A stretch of DNA of 64,000 nt, taken from positions 816,985 to 880,984 of the forward strand of contig NZ_VLLG01000002.1 of NCBI RefSeq assembly GCF_007830125.1. The letters run 5' to 3'. The notes under the pieces were generated by a model. The model saw only the letters and a program-made list of their open reading frames with translations. It ran no database searches and was not told where the DNA came from. The position numbers and the translations under genes were made by a program. This DNA comes from Chitinophaga japonensis (lineage in GTDB: Bacteria; Bacteroidota; Bacteroidia; Chitinophagales; Chitinophagaceae). Shown in pieces: positions 1 through 9,065 of the stretch (position 1 is its first letter; every line of letters begins with the position of its first letter).

Positions 1-2
1 AC

Positions 3-1025
3 CCGCAGGAAGGCATTTACTACCAGACCTATGGCGCGTCCCGCAATCCCAATCCCAACCTCCGCTGGGAAAAGAAGCTGGAATGGAACTTTGGCCTGGA
101 CTATGCGCTGCTGGACCACCGCCTGAGCGGCGCCATTGACGTGTATTTCCGGGAAACCCGCGACCTGCTGTACCGCTATGCCGCCCAGCAGCCGCCCTTT
201 GTAAGGGATAACCTGTACACCAACGTGGGCACCATCCAGAACCACGGGGTGGAGATACTGATCAGCGGCATCCCGGTACAGACAAAGGATTTCCAGTGGA
301 CCGTGGACCTGACGGCCAACTCGCAGTTCAACAAGCTGTCCAAATTGTCCAATGAACTGTTCAAAGCCACCTATTTAACCTTTGCCGATATTCCCAACCC
401 TGGCGCCATGGGCCCTGCCATCCGGCTGGATGAAGGCGGGCGGATTGGCAATTTCTATGGCAAGCGCTTTGCCGGGTTCTCAGAAGACGGTAAATGGCTG
501 TTCTACAAAGCTGACGGCAGCAAGGCGCCGGCGGCGGAGATCAATGAGAATGACCGTACCATTATCGGCAATGGGGTGCCCAGGTACAACATTGGCCTTA
601 ACCAGACCTTCCGCTATAAGCACTTTGACCTTACCCTGCTGTTCAGGGGCAAATTTGCCTTTGACATCCTGAACCTGCAGGAAGTATTCTTCGGCAACCG
701 GAAGTACCTGCCCAATAATATCTATAGCAGCGCCTTTACCAGGCATGCAGCGCTGAACGATGATCCCCAGTACTCCGACTACTACATAGAGAAAGGCGAT
801 TTTGTAAAGCTGGATAACCTGACGCTGGGCTACAACCTCAACCTGCGCTCCCCCTACATCCGCAACCTGCGGCTGTTTATGACCGGCCGCAACCTGCTCA
901 CCTTTACCAGCTACAGCGGGCTGGACCCCGAGCTGGAGGATACCCGTTTTGAGACCGGCGTGGATTCCAGGGGCTTCTATCCCAGGACCCGCTCCTGGAC
1001 GGTTGGATTAAGCGTAGGCTTCTAA
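3..1025 (+). CDS. SusC/RagA TonB-dependent outer-membrane protein, C-terminal part only
   Basis: This is the 3' end of a SusC-type TonB-dependent transporter; the reading frame is open to the left edge of the window, so the signal peptide, plug and most of the barrel are missing. The visible part reads as alternating aromatic beta-barrel strands and carries family features such as NPNPNLRWEKK near the start, a late segment like FVKLDNLTLGYNL followed by LFMTGRNLLTFTSYSGLDPE, and a terminal strand ending in VGLSVGF. It would bring oligosaccharides or other large nutrients across the outer membrane with TonB energy. It ends 25 bases before the susD partner, so the two are almost certainly one operon. 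The substrate cannot be told from this part. Confidence 0.93.
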   Translation, partial: PQEGIYYQTYGASRNPNPNLRWEKKLEWNFGLDYALLDHRLSGAIDVYFRETRDLLYRYAAQQPPFVRDNLYTNVGTIQNHGVEILISGIPVQTKDFQWTVDLTANSQFNKLSKLSNELFKATYLTFADIPNPGAMGPAIRLDEGGRIGNFYGKRFAGFSEDGKWLFYKADGSKAPAAEINENDRTIIGNGVPRYNIGLNQTFRYKHFDLTLLFRGKFAFDILNLQEVFFGNRKYLPNNIYSSAFTRHAALNDDPQYSDYYIEKGDFVKLDNLTLGYNLNLRSPYIRNLRLFMTGRNLLTFTSYSGLDPELEDTRFETGVDSRGFYPRTRSWTVGLSVGF

Positions 1026-1050
1026 GTATTGATCATTAAAAAAAGGAAAA

Positions 1051-2673
1051 ATGCGACTCGTAAACACACTGATATACCGCTACGGATTTTTACTGCTTTT
1101 ACTATTGGGTACTGCCTGTACCAAACTGGATGAAACAGTTTATTCGGACCTCTACAAAGAGAACTTCTATAAAAGCCGGACAGAAGTGCTGCAGGCCGCC
1201 CTGCGCCCTATGACGCACCTGCAGTCCTGGCTCTGCCCCATCCGCGGCGATGGTTACTACTATCACGCAGAAATGTGCGCCGACCAGGTAGCCTGGCCGC
1301 AAAAAGGCCGCCATGCCTACGATAACGGGGACCACATCCGCCAGCACTACCATACCTGGACCGATAACGAGGGCCGTATGCGCAATGCATGGGTGGGTAT
1401 GTGGACCGGCGTAGGCTACTGCAACGCCGCGCTGGAAGACCTGGAAAACCTGGACTATGCTGCCATTGGCATGGAGGAAAAAGAGATGAAGGCTATCATA
1501 GCGGAGCTGCGTGTGCTAAGGGCATTCCATTATATGAAGCTGATGGACCTCTGGGGCAATATTCCCGTGGTGACACAGGTAGGCCTGCCTGCCAACCCGC
1601 CCACGCAGCCCAGGGCAGCCGTGTTTGATTTTATTAAGACGGAACTGGAAACCTATGTGCCGCAGTTGCTGCCCTATTCCACAGAACTGGTGGGCCGTGT
1701 GGCGCAAACCGGCGGCTACGCCATGATGGCTGAACTGTACCTGAACGCGGAAAAGTGGACCGGTACGCCCATGTGGGACGCCTGCATTGCCGCCTGCGAT
1801 AAGATACTAAGCGGCGAAGCCGGCGGACTGGGCGGCGCGCCCCGGCTGGCCCCCGACCTGCTGGAAACATTTGCCAATACCAATCGCGCCGCGCCGGAAG
1901 CCCTCTTCCAGTTTGCCTACAGCAATAAAGGCGGCTTTGTATGGGACTGGATACCGCTGATGGGCTTCAGCAACATGAGCGCCGCGCTGGACGTGAACTA
2001 TGCGGGCAACAACGGCTACGTGGTAGTGCCCAGCTTCTTCAACACCTATGCGGAAAACGACCTGCGGAAAACAACATGGTTCCTGTTTGGCCCGCAATAC
2101 AAATACGGCACCACGGAGCCCATTCTGGGCACGGAAGAGTATAACGGCAAGCCCCTGATCTACGTGAACACCATCCGCCGGGAAAGCGAGGGAGACCTGA
2201 CCAGCGAAGGCGGTATGACCCAGGGAGAAGAGAACAGCGGCGCGCGTTTCAACAAATACAAAACCGGCCGGCAGAGCGATCCCAACTACCGCGAAAACCA
2301 TTTTATCATTTACCGCCTGACAGAGATCTATTTCAACAAGGCGGAAGCGCTGATGCGTAAGAACAACGGCGTAGCCACCCAGGAAGCCGTCAACCTGGTG
2401 AATGCCAGCAGACAGCGGGCCTTTACAGCCGCAGACTGGCCACAGGCCGCCTATACCACCGCCACGCTGACGCCGGATGAATTCCTGGCGGAAAAAGGCC
2501 GTGAGTTCATTTTTGAAGGCAGGCGCCGTACCGACATTATCCGCTTTGGCCGGTTCACCACCGGCACCTGGTGGGACCATACACCTACTAACGACCCAAA
2601 CCGGGAAATTTATCCTATACCCAGCACCCAGCGGGCTAACAATCCCAATCTGCAGCAGAACCCCGGGTATTGA
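1051..2673 (+). CDS. SusD/RagB family nutrient-binding outer-membrane lipoprotein
   Basis: A 540-residue SusD-like protein that would cap the SusC transporter encoded just upstream and bind its substrate at the cell surface. The N-terminus has a basic start, a leucine run and a lipobox (LLGTAC, about residues 19-24), so it is a lipoprotein. The alpha-helical repeat region contains typical pieces (IAELRVLRAFHYMKLMDLWG near residues 150-170; EIYFNKAEALMR near 430), and the C-terminus has the family pattern GREFIFEGRRRTDIIRFG and IYPIPSTQRANNPNLQQNPGY. The ATG start follows the susC stop by 25 bases. A strong hairpin terminator follows. Confidence 0.95.
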   Translation: MRLVNTLIYRYGFLLLLLLGTACTKLDETVYSDLYKENFYKSRTEVLQAALRPMTHLQSWLCPIRGDGYYYHAEMCADQVAWPQKGRHAYDNGDHIRQHYHTWTDNEGRMRNAWVGMWTGVGYCNAALEDLENLDYAAIGMEEKEMKAIIAELRVLRAFHYMKLMDLWGNIPVVTQVGLPANPPTQPRAAVFDFIKTELETYVPQLLPYSTELVGRVAQTGGYAMMAELYLNAEKWTGTPMWDACIAACDKILSGEAGGLGGAPRLAPDLLETFANTNRAAPEALFQFAYSNKGGFVWDWIPLMGFSNMSAALDVNYAGNNGYVVVPSFFNTYAENDLRKTTWFLFGPQYKYGTTEPILGTEEYNGKPLIYVNTIRRESEGDLTSEGGMTQGEENSGARFNKYKTGRQSDPNYRENHFIIYRLTEIYFNKAEALMRKNNGVATQEAVNLVNASRQRAFTAADWPQAAYTTATLTPDEFLAEKGREFIFEGRRRTDIIRFGRFTTGTWWDHTPTNDPNREIYPIPSTQRANNPNLQQNPGY

Positions 2674-2692
2674 GACGATTGACAACCGGTAT

Positions 2693-2722
2693 AAAAAAGC
2701 AGGCGTAACCGCCTGCTTTTTT
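2693..2722 (+). terminator. Intrinsic terminator after susCD
   Basis: Perfect inverted repeat: a 13-base arm at 2693-2705 (six A then GCAGGCG), loop TAAC, and a complementary arm at 2710-2722 ending in six T. It lies 20 bases after the susD stop and would end the susCD transcript before preA. Confidence 0.9.
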
Positions 2723-2766
2723 ATACCGGAAAAAAATTGTAAATTCTGTTACTCAAACTTTTTCCC

Positions 2767-4035
2767 ATGGCGGACATCTCGGCAAACTTCCTCGGCATTT
2801 CCTCCCCCAATCCTTTCTGGCTGGCCAGCGCGCCGCCTACGGATAAAAAGATCAACGTGCTGCGGGCTTTTGAGGCCGGCTGGGGCGGCGCGGTTTGGAA
2901 AACCCTGGGATCGCAGGTAAAAAATGTTTCTTCCCGCTACTCATCAGTGGACTACCAGGGCAGCCGGATGATGGGCTTCAATAATATTGAGCTGATCAGC
3001 GACCGGCCCCTGGACCTGAACCTGCGCGAGATCCGCGAATGCATACAACTGTTCCCCGACCGCGCCATGATCGTATCCCTCATGGCCGACAACGACCGGC
3101 AAAGCTGGCATGACCTGATCGCTCAGGTAGAGGATACCGGCGCGCACGGCATAGAGCTGAACTTTGGCTGCCCGCACGGCATGAATGAAAGAGGCATGGG
3201 CTCCGCCGTAGGGCAGGACCCTGACATTGCCCGGATGGTGGTGGAATGGGTCATGGAAAAAGCCAGCATCCCGGTGATCACCAAGCTCACGCCCAACGTG
3301 CATTCCGTAGTGCCCACCGGCAAAGCCGTAGTGGAAGCAGGTTCCGATGCGCTATCACTTATTAACACCATACAATCCGTTACGGGGATAGACCTGGATA
3401 CGCTGGTGCCGAACCCCAATGTGGCCGGGCATTCCGCCTTCGGCGGCTACTGCGGCCCGGCCGTAAAGCCCATTGCCCTGAAGATGCTTACCACCATCAG
3501 CCAGGACCCCGTGACCTCCCGGGTGCCGGTTTCCGGCATCGGCGGTATCAGCACCTGGAAGGATGCTGCGGAATTCATGCTGCTGGGCGCCACTACGGTG
3601 CAGGTATGTACCGCGGTAATGAAGCACGGCTTCCGCATTATAGAAGACCTCTGCGAAGGGCTTAGCAACTGGATGGATGAAAAAGGGTTTGCCACCATTT
3701 ATGATTTCATCGGCAAGTCCGTCAGCACCATCACCAAATGGGAAGAGCTGGATATCAACTACCACATCATCGCCAACATCCACCAGGACAAATGCATTCA
3801 CTGCGGCCTGTGCTACATTGCCTGTGAAGATGCCTCCCACCAGTCCATCCGCCTGGATTACGGCAAGCCGTATAACACCTATACGGTAAAGGCGGACGAG
3901 TGCGTAGGCTGCAACCTCTGCAAGCTGGTATGCCCGGTGGAGGATTGCATCACGATGGACGAGCACCGCAAAGGAGCGGAATACCTCAACTGGCAGCTAT
4001 ACCAGCAAAAGGGACTGCCGCTGAATGATCATTAA
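2767..4035 (+). CDS. preA: NAD-dependent dihydropyrimidine dehydrogenase, subunit PreA
   Basis: A 422-residue PreA-type subunit of dihydropyrimidine dehydrogenase, which reduces uracil and thymine at the start of reductive pyrimidine breakdown. The N-terminal part is the FMN-binding dihydroorotate-dehydrogenase-like barrel: an early ISSPNPFWLASAPPT segment, GIELNFGCPHGMNERGMG near residue 130, GIGGISTWKDAAEFMLLGA near 260. The C-terminus carries two 4Fe-4S motifs, CIHCGLCYIAC from residue 343 and CVGCNLCKLVC from residue 379. The family normally works with the NAD-binding subunit PreT; no preT is beside it here. It sits alone between terminators on both sides, so it is probably monocistronic. 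Confidence 0.93.
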   Translation: MADISANFLGISSPNPFWLASAPPTDKKINVLRAFEAGWGGAVWKTLGSQVKNVSSRYSSVDYQGSRMMGFNNIELISDRPLDLNLREIRECIQLFPDRAMIVSLMADNDRQSWHDLIAQVEDTGAHGIELNFGCPHGMNERGMGSAVGQDPDIARMVVEWVMEKASIPVITKLTPNVHSVVPTGKAVVEAGSDALSLINTIQSVTGIDLDTLVPNPNVAGHSAFGGYCGPAVKPIALKMLTTISQDPVTSRVPVSGIGGISTWKDAAEFMLLGATTVQVCTAVMKHGFRIIEDLCEGLSNWMDEKGFATIYDFIGKSVSTITKWEELDINYHIIANIHQDKCIHCGLCYIACEDASHQSIRLDYGKPYNTYTVKADECVGCNLCKLVCPVEDCITMDEHRKGAEYLNWQLYQQKGLPLNDH

Positions 4036-4244
4036 TATTTTTTTCCCTAAGACCAGTTATTTTTTATCAAAAAGCCTGAAAGTAAATACCATCCTCTTGA
4101 CAGGTCTGAAAAGTTTTATTAGGTTTGATAGATGGTGCTAAATCGTTTTATTTAAGGATGTGCGGAAAAACTGTAACTTTATCTGATACGGATCACCGGC
4201 AGTAAAAATATTAGCGATTGTTTGATAGAACAGTGAATAATAAC

Positions 4245-4278
4245 AGGGGCAGGCCATATGGCCCGCCCCTTCCTTTTT
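4245..4278. terminator. Bidirectional terminator between preA and the haloperoxidase-like gene
   Basis: A 13-base-arm hairpin at 4245-4270 (arms AGGGGCAGGCCAT and ATGGCCCGCCCCT, one mismatch) followed by a T-rich run on the plus strand and preceded by an A-rich one. It lies between two converging genes. The rest of the 260-base gap, 4036-4244, shows no gene. Confidence 0.7.
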
Positions 4279-4296
4279 GAACGTAAACATGACAGG

Positions 4297-5634
4297 TTAG
4301 AGACCTGTCAGGTTCTGACTAACGGGTTTTACCCCTACTGCTTTTATCTTGCTGATAATCTTTTCCGCAATCTGCATCCCTTGCTGCTGCCCGTTCTCAA
4401 TGGCATCCCGGTAGTGAATGCCGCCATACAGGCGGGAAATGGCCGCTTCCTCCGCCGCCTGCATAAAGGAATCAAAGCTCCTGGCCGGTATCTCGAACAT
4501 TACTTCCGAATTATCCGTAAAAGCAAAACGCTCTCCCAGCAGGTAGGTAAGCACGGCCGCCGTAGCGGTGGATACGACGCTATGCCCGCTGGTATACTCC
4601 GGGAACGGAGGGGTTTGCAACAGGGGTTGCCATTTAATGTCAATATAACGGTTAATATAAGTCTCCGGCCGGATGCGGTTGCTGCGGTACTTCTCATCCC
4701 AGCAACTGATGAAGGCATCCATTTCCGTAACGGCAGTCAGCATATGCAGCAGCACCGCCTGGTCAAAATCCAGCCCCGCTGTTTGCGCTGCTATGCCGGC
4801 AATGTTCATCCAGTGCCCACCCGGCGTGATCTTTTTAAAGCCTACCATCATATGCCCGGCAGAGGACACGGCAAAAGGATTGCAGTCCCAGAAAGAAGCG
4901 ATCAGCAGCTCTTCCTGGCTGAGGCGGGAAGTAACATCATATACTTCCCTGCTCAGCATATAGAATGCGCTGCCGCTGTCCTTGCTGAACGGCACCGGCG
5001 GCAGGGGCAAAAATTCATTGCAACTATCAATGACCATCGGCCGGATGGTTTGCCAATGCGGCTCCACCGCCTCCATGTAAGCCGGGGGCGTGGGATACCA
5101 GTAGGCTTCCCCTTTCATGGGCGTATAGCGCAGGCGCGCGCTCAGTTTGTTATAGTTATCCGTTTTGGACCAGGCCACCACCTGCGCCGCTACCTCCTTT
5201 GCCACTGCTACCGAACGGCTGATCACCGCGGCAGGTATCTTTTCCTTCCTGAATGCCTGCAGCAGCTTTTCCTCCTGCTCCTCCAGCATGTACCCGCTGG
5301 GCAGCATCAGCCGGCCGGTTTCCAGTATGCAGTACACCGCCGCCACCTGGTAATCGTAGGCGTCCTTACCGGCACTGACCGTAAACGCCGGCCAGGACCG
5401 GATAAAGCTGCCTGCTGCCGGCATACCGGGATTGTGCGCCGCTACAATGGCATAAGCGCCCGCCGTGCAATAAGCATAGTAACGGCTGGCAGCAGGCGGG
5501 TTCACCACATCATGCAGCATCACCATAGTAATAGCCCATACAGCAGGCTGTATGCGCTCCGTAAAAGCAGGTGCTGCCGGCCTTGCATATGCCAGTTGGC
5601 AACAAAGCAGCCAGCTTGTTATCCATTTCATCAT
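4297..5634 (-). CDS. Vanadium-dependent haloperoxidase / PAP2-like phosphatase family protein
   Basis: A 445-residue protein of the vanadium haloperoxidase/acid phosphatase superfamily. The superfamily active-site motifs are present: EYTSGHSVVS (about residues 330-340, the SGH motif) and SRLYGGIHYRDAIENGQQQG (about 395-415, the R and H that hold vanadate or phosphate). The N-terminus looks like a signal peptide, so it is exported. Its ATG overlaps the TGA of the CRTAC1-like gene upstream (ATGA), which suggests translational coupling. It is the last gene of a susC-susD-CRTAC1-haloperoxidase operon. Whether it oxidises halide or acts as a phosphatase cannot be decided here. A small hairpin (4291-4309) overlaps the stop codon. 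Confidence 0.85.
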   Translation of the reverse strand: MMKWITSWLLCCQLAYARPAAPAFTERIQPAVWAITMVMLHDVVNPPAASRYYAYCTAGAYAIVAAHNPGMPAAGSFIRSWPAFTVSAGKDAYDYQVAAVYCILETGRLMLPSGYMLEEQEEKLLQAFRKEKIPAAVISRSVAVAKEVAAQVVAWSKTDNYNKLSARLRYTPMKGEAYWYPTPPAYMEAVEPHWQTIRPMVIDSCNEFLPLPPVPFSKDSGSAFYMLSREVYDVTSRLSQEELLIASFWDCNPFAVSSAGHMMVGFKKITPGGHWMNIAGIAAQTAGLDFDQAVLLHMLTAVTEMDAFISCWDEKYRSNRIRPETYINRYIDIKWQPLLQTPPFPEYTSGHSVVSTATAAVLTYLLGERFAFTDNSEVMFEIPARSFDSFMQAAEEAAISRLYGGIHYRDAIENGQQQGMQIAEKIISKIKAVGVKPVSQNLTGL

Positions 5635-8600
5635 CTGCTATTCGCTTTATACAATAAAATGCCGGTGTTGTTCACGCCCAGCACCAGGTACTTCTCTTTA
5701 GCAATGTTCACCAGTGCGGCGGACTTTACATCACCCGCCACGGAAAGCCCGGATACCGCGGGGCTTACATAGCGGAAATTACCGGCGCCATCGCCGCTCA
5801 GCAGGCAGCCATAGCTGGCGTCAATGCTACCCAGTTTCAGCCGGTTATCGCTATGGTTGCCCAGCAGCAGGAGGTCTGTTTTCCCGTCATGGTCAAAATC
5901 ATCGGGGATGATCTTTGTCACCACGGAGAACTGCGCCTGCAAGGGCAGGGCAGCAGGCGTAAACCGGCCGTCCCGGTACAGGAAGCACAGGGAGCGCAGC
6001 TCGTTCATGCTCCGCTTACCGGCTTTTTTCAGCTCGTCTGCAGAAAAAATATCCTGCATGGTAGCATCCGCATAATGGCGGTAAGAGGTAAATTTTTTGC
6101 GCATGGGATAGATCTGGTCGTTCAGCTCGTCGCGGCTCACAAAGGGATAACTCACGCCCTGCAGGTAACAGTTAAAGAAGGGATCAATGGAGCCATTGCC
6201 GTCAAAGTCCGCGTAATACAGCTCCGCCGGTTCTTTGGCGGATACGTGTATCTGCGTGTTCAGGCCCAGGTTGCCGGCAATAATATCTTCATGCCCGTCG
6301 CCATCCACATCTGCCAGGGCCAGGCTGCACCAGTACCCGCCGGGCGTTTCTGCAAAGTAGGCCGCCGTGCTGTCTGCAAAACCGCCCGGCGTGTTCATGT
6401 ACAGCGTTACGGGCATGAACTCGCCACAGATCAGCAGGTCCTTCCGGCCGTCCCGGTTGATGTCCGCCCATTGGGCATCCGTTACCATGCCGGCTGCAGC
6501 AAAGGGCACCGTAGCGGAAGTGAACCGTCCTTTCCCGTCATTGACCAGCAACCAACTGGTGGGCGTTAGCGGGTACTGGCCGGGTATCACCCTGCCTCCC
6601 ACAAACAGGTCCATATCCCCGTCATTGTCAAAATCACAGGCACGCACACACGACTTACTGCAGGCGCTCAGGGCCGGCAGGGCCGCTTTGGACAATACCA
6701 GGTTACCGGTACCGTCATTGAGGTACAGCAGGTCCTGCAGGGCAGGCGTATTCGGTTCAGACAGCGCGTAGCCGCCCCGGGCTACATACAGGTCATTATG
6801 CCTGTCGCCGTTGGCGTCAAAGAACAGGGCGGCGGCCGTTGCAGGCCCGTCTTCCTGGTCCAGTATTGTATGGTTGTTGATAGTATAGCTGCCGCCGGGC
6901 TGCTGGATATACAGCCGGCCCGGTTGCTGTTTATCGCTGCTGATGTACAGGTCCTCCAGCCCATCGTTATTTACATCGCCATTGGCAAACACCGGCCCGG
7001 TACGGGAGTACATGAACAGCATCAGCGGCTGTCTTTTGAAATCGTTCCAGCGGGGGGCTTCATGCTTGTACCCGATGATGCCTTTGGCCCGGCTGAAAAT
7101 TGCGGGCCCGGTTGCCGGGGCTGCCACCTGTACCGGCTCCGGCGTATCCGGAGCATACTCCAGCCGCAGTTGCTGGTTGGCCTTAACAGTCGTCAAGCGC
7201 TGCACGGTGTGATCCGGCCAGATAATGCGAACGGAATCCGCCTGCTGCGCCTTGCCCAGCCCGAAGTGCAGGTTAGTGGGAACGGAGGAAAGATAGCCCC
7301 GGCCAGGGTTCACTTCCTGGTATTGCATGCCCCCGTTCGCATATACGTACACTTTGGCGCCGATGGCCCGCGTATTGCCGCCCTTGCCTTCCAGGCGGAC
7401 AGACAGGTAAGCTCCCTGGTCCCTTTCGCGGCCCTGGTTCTTATAGATCGCCGCCTTTTCATTGATGTTGTTGATCACGATATCCAGGTCACCGTCATTA
7501 TCCAGGTCTGCGCATACGGCCGCGCTGGATATGCCGGCCTTGTCCAGTCCCCACTCCCGCTGTTTGTTGGAGAAGGTGAGGTGCTGCTCGTTCCTGAAAA
7601 CATAATTCATCAGCGGGGTAGAAGGCATGGCGGTCACCAGCTCCATTTGCAGCACGGGCTCACGCTCAATGGCTTTCTTTACTTTATAGTCGCCCCAGTA
7701 GCGTAAGAAATCTTTATTGGTGTAATCCCGCAGGTAACCGTTGGTCACCAGCAGGTCTTTATAGCCGTCATTGTCCAGGTCTGCAAACAGGGGGCACCAG
7801 CTCCAGTCCGTATTGGAAACGCCGGCCAGTTGCCCTATTTCGCTGAAGGTGCCGTCGCCGTTGTTCAGTTGCAGCATGTTGCGCATGTATTGCTTATACA
7901 AGTCCTGCGACAGCATCAGCTCAAAGGATTCATAGTTTTCCTGCAGTTGCAGCAGCTTCTGGCGGCGGTTGTCCTCCGGCAGCATGTCCAGGGTCATTAC
8001 ATCCGGGAAACCGTCATTGTTGTAGTCTGCAATATCCACGCCCATGGAGAACTGTGAAAGATGGCGGAAGCAGTTGCGGATATCCTCTTTAAAGCCGCCC
8101 TGCTGATCATTGATATAGAGATAATCCGGTTCGTTATAGTCGTTGGTCACATAAATATCGGGCCAGCCGTCCTGGTTAATGTCGGCAATGGCCAGGCCCA
8201 GCCCGAAGGTGAGCGGGTTCTGGATGATGCCCGCCTTGCGGGAAACATCCACAAAATGATCGCCCCTGTTCTCATACAGCCGGTTGCCGGCCAGCGTGTC
8301 GATCGCCTGGCGGTATTTAGCCAGCTCCATGTTGTCGATCTTGATCACGTTGTGATTCAGCAGGAACATATCCAGGTCGCCATCATTGTCATAATCCAGG
8401 AAGGCGGCCTGCGTGCTGTAGCCGGGATTGTCCAGGCCATAAGCCTGCGCCATTTCCACGAACTGCAGGTTGCCCTGGTTGATAAAAAGCTGGTTCCTGC
8501 GGCGCGCTGCGTCTCCTTTACCGGAATAGCAAACGTAAATGTCCAGCAGTCCGTCCCCGTTCACATCGGCCATGGCGGCGCCCGTTTTCCAGGCTTCCGC

Positions 8601-8927
8601 GCGCCCTTCCAGCGCTTTGGAGGCTGCAGTGGTAATATCTTTAAATTTCAGATTGCCCTGGTTCAGGTAGAGTTTGTTGGGGCCCATGTTGGCCGTAAAA
8701 AAGAGGTCGTCCAGCCCGTCGTTGTTGATGTCTCCTACGGCGACCCCGCCGCCGTTATAAAAGTATTCGTAGGCCAGTACATTCAGGTGCTCCGTTTCAT
8801 TGATCTCGTTCACGAATTTAATGCCCGTGCTTTTGGAAGGCAGGAGCTGGAAAAGGGGTTGCTGCGCGATACCGCTGCCGGGTAGCAGGAACAGCAAAAC
8901 AGCTAGTGTAACGGTGGTGCATCTCAT
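5631..8927 (-). CDS. CRTAC1/ASPIC-UnbV family protein with many FG-GAP/VCBS repeats
   Basis: A 1098-residue secreted beta-propeller-type protein. At least a dozen calcium-binding FG-GAP/VCBS repeats of the pattern DxNxDGxxDxxV are visible from start to end (GDINNDGLDDLFF, DYDNDGDLDMFL, DLDNDGYKDLLV, DFDNDGDMDLFVGG, DVDGDGHEDIIAGN). An ASPIC/UnbV domain lies in the middle (GAKVYVYANGGMQYQEV, LHFGLGKAQQADSVRIIWPD). The start at 8927 is preferred because it begins directly with a signal peptide (MRCTTVTLAVLLFLLPGSG); the 45 bases of open frame before it come from an intergenic inverted repeat. Third gene of the susC operon; coupled to the haloperoxidase gene by an ATGA overlap. Molecular function is not established. 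Confidence 0.88.
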   Translation of the reverse strand: MRCTTVTLAVLLFLLPGSGIAQQPLFQLLPSKSTGIKFVNEINETEHLNVLAYEYFYNGGGVAVGDINNDGLDDLFFTANMGPNKLYLNQGNLKFKDITTAASKALEGRAEAWKTGAAMADVNGDGLLDIYVCYSGKGDAARRRNQLFINQGNLQFVEMAQAYGLDNPGYSTQAAFLDYDNDGDLDMFLLNHNVIKIDNMELAKYRQAIDTLAGNRLYENRGDHFVDVSRKAGIIQNPLTFGLGLAIADINQDGWPDIYVTNDYNEPDYLYINDQQGGFKEDIRNCFRHLSQFSMGVDIADYNNDGFPDVMTLDMLPEDNRRQKLLQLQENYESFELMLSQDLYKQYMRNMLQLNNGDGTFSEIGQLAGVSNTDWSWCPLFADLDNDGYKDLLVTNGYLRDYTNKDFLRYWGDYKVKKAIEREPVLQMELVTAMPSTPLMNYVFRNEQHLTFSNKQREWGLDKAGISSAAVCADLDNDGDLDIVINNINEKAAIYKNQGRERDQGAYLSVRLEGKGGNTRAIGAKVYVYANGGMQYQEVNPGRGYLSSVPTNLHFGLGKAQQADSVRIIWPDHTVQRLTTVKANQQLRLEYAPDTPEPVQVAAPATGPAIFSRAKGIIGYKHEAPRWNDFKRQPLMLFMYSRTGPVFANGDVNNDGLEDLYISSDKQQPGRLYIQQPGGSYTINNHTILDQEDGPATAAALFFDANGDRHNDLYVARGGYALSEPNTPALQDLLYLNDGTGNLVLSKAALPALSACSKSCVRACDFDNDGDMDLFVGGRVIPGQYPLTPTSWLLVNDGKGRFTSATVPFAAAGMVTDAQWADINRDGRKDLLICGEFMPVTLYMNTPGGFADSTAAYFAETPGGYWCSLALADVDGDGHEDIIAGNLGLNTQIHVSAKEPAELYYADFDGNGSIDPFFNCYLQGVSYPFVSRDELNDQIYPMRKKFTSYRHYADATMQDIFSADELKKAGKRSMNELRSLCFLYRDGRFTPAALPLQAQFSVVTKIIPDDFDHDGKTDLLLLGNHSDNRLKLGSIDASYGCLLSGDGAGNFRYVSPAVSGLSVAGDVKSAALVNIAKEKYLVLGVNNTGILLYKANSR

Positions 8928-8940
8928 CGGTACAGCGTTT

Positions 8941-9063
8941 AAAAATTCCAAATCCCAAAACCCAAATTCCAAAGCGGGAAGCCGCGTTGTGGTTGAAACA
9001 GCAGCTTTATATTAAGAAGGTATCCACTGCTTTGGAATCTGGATTTTGGATCTTGGAATTTCA
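8941..9063. repeat. Dispersed inverted repeat, family 1 (copy in the susD-CRTAC1 gap)
   Basis: Two 35-base arms at 8941-8975 and 9029-9063 are complementary with about five mismatches and frayed ends; both are built from the word CCAAATTCCAAA and variants. The spacer is 53 bases. It begins two bases past the susD stop codon and fills almost the whole gap to the next gene. A nearly equal-sized copy with perfect arms occurs at 44690-44810. Confidence 0.8.
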
Positions 9064-9065
9064 CA

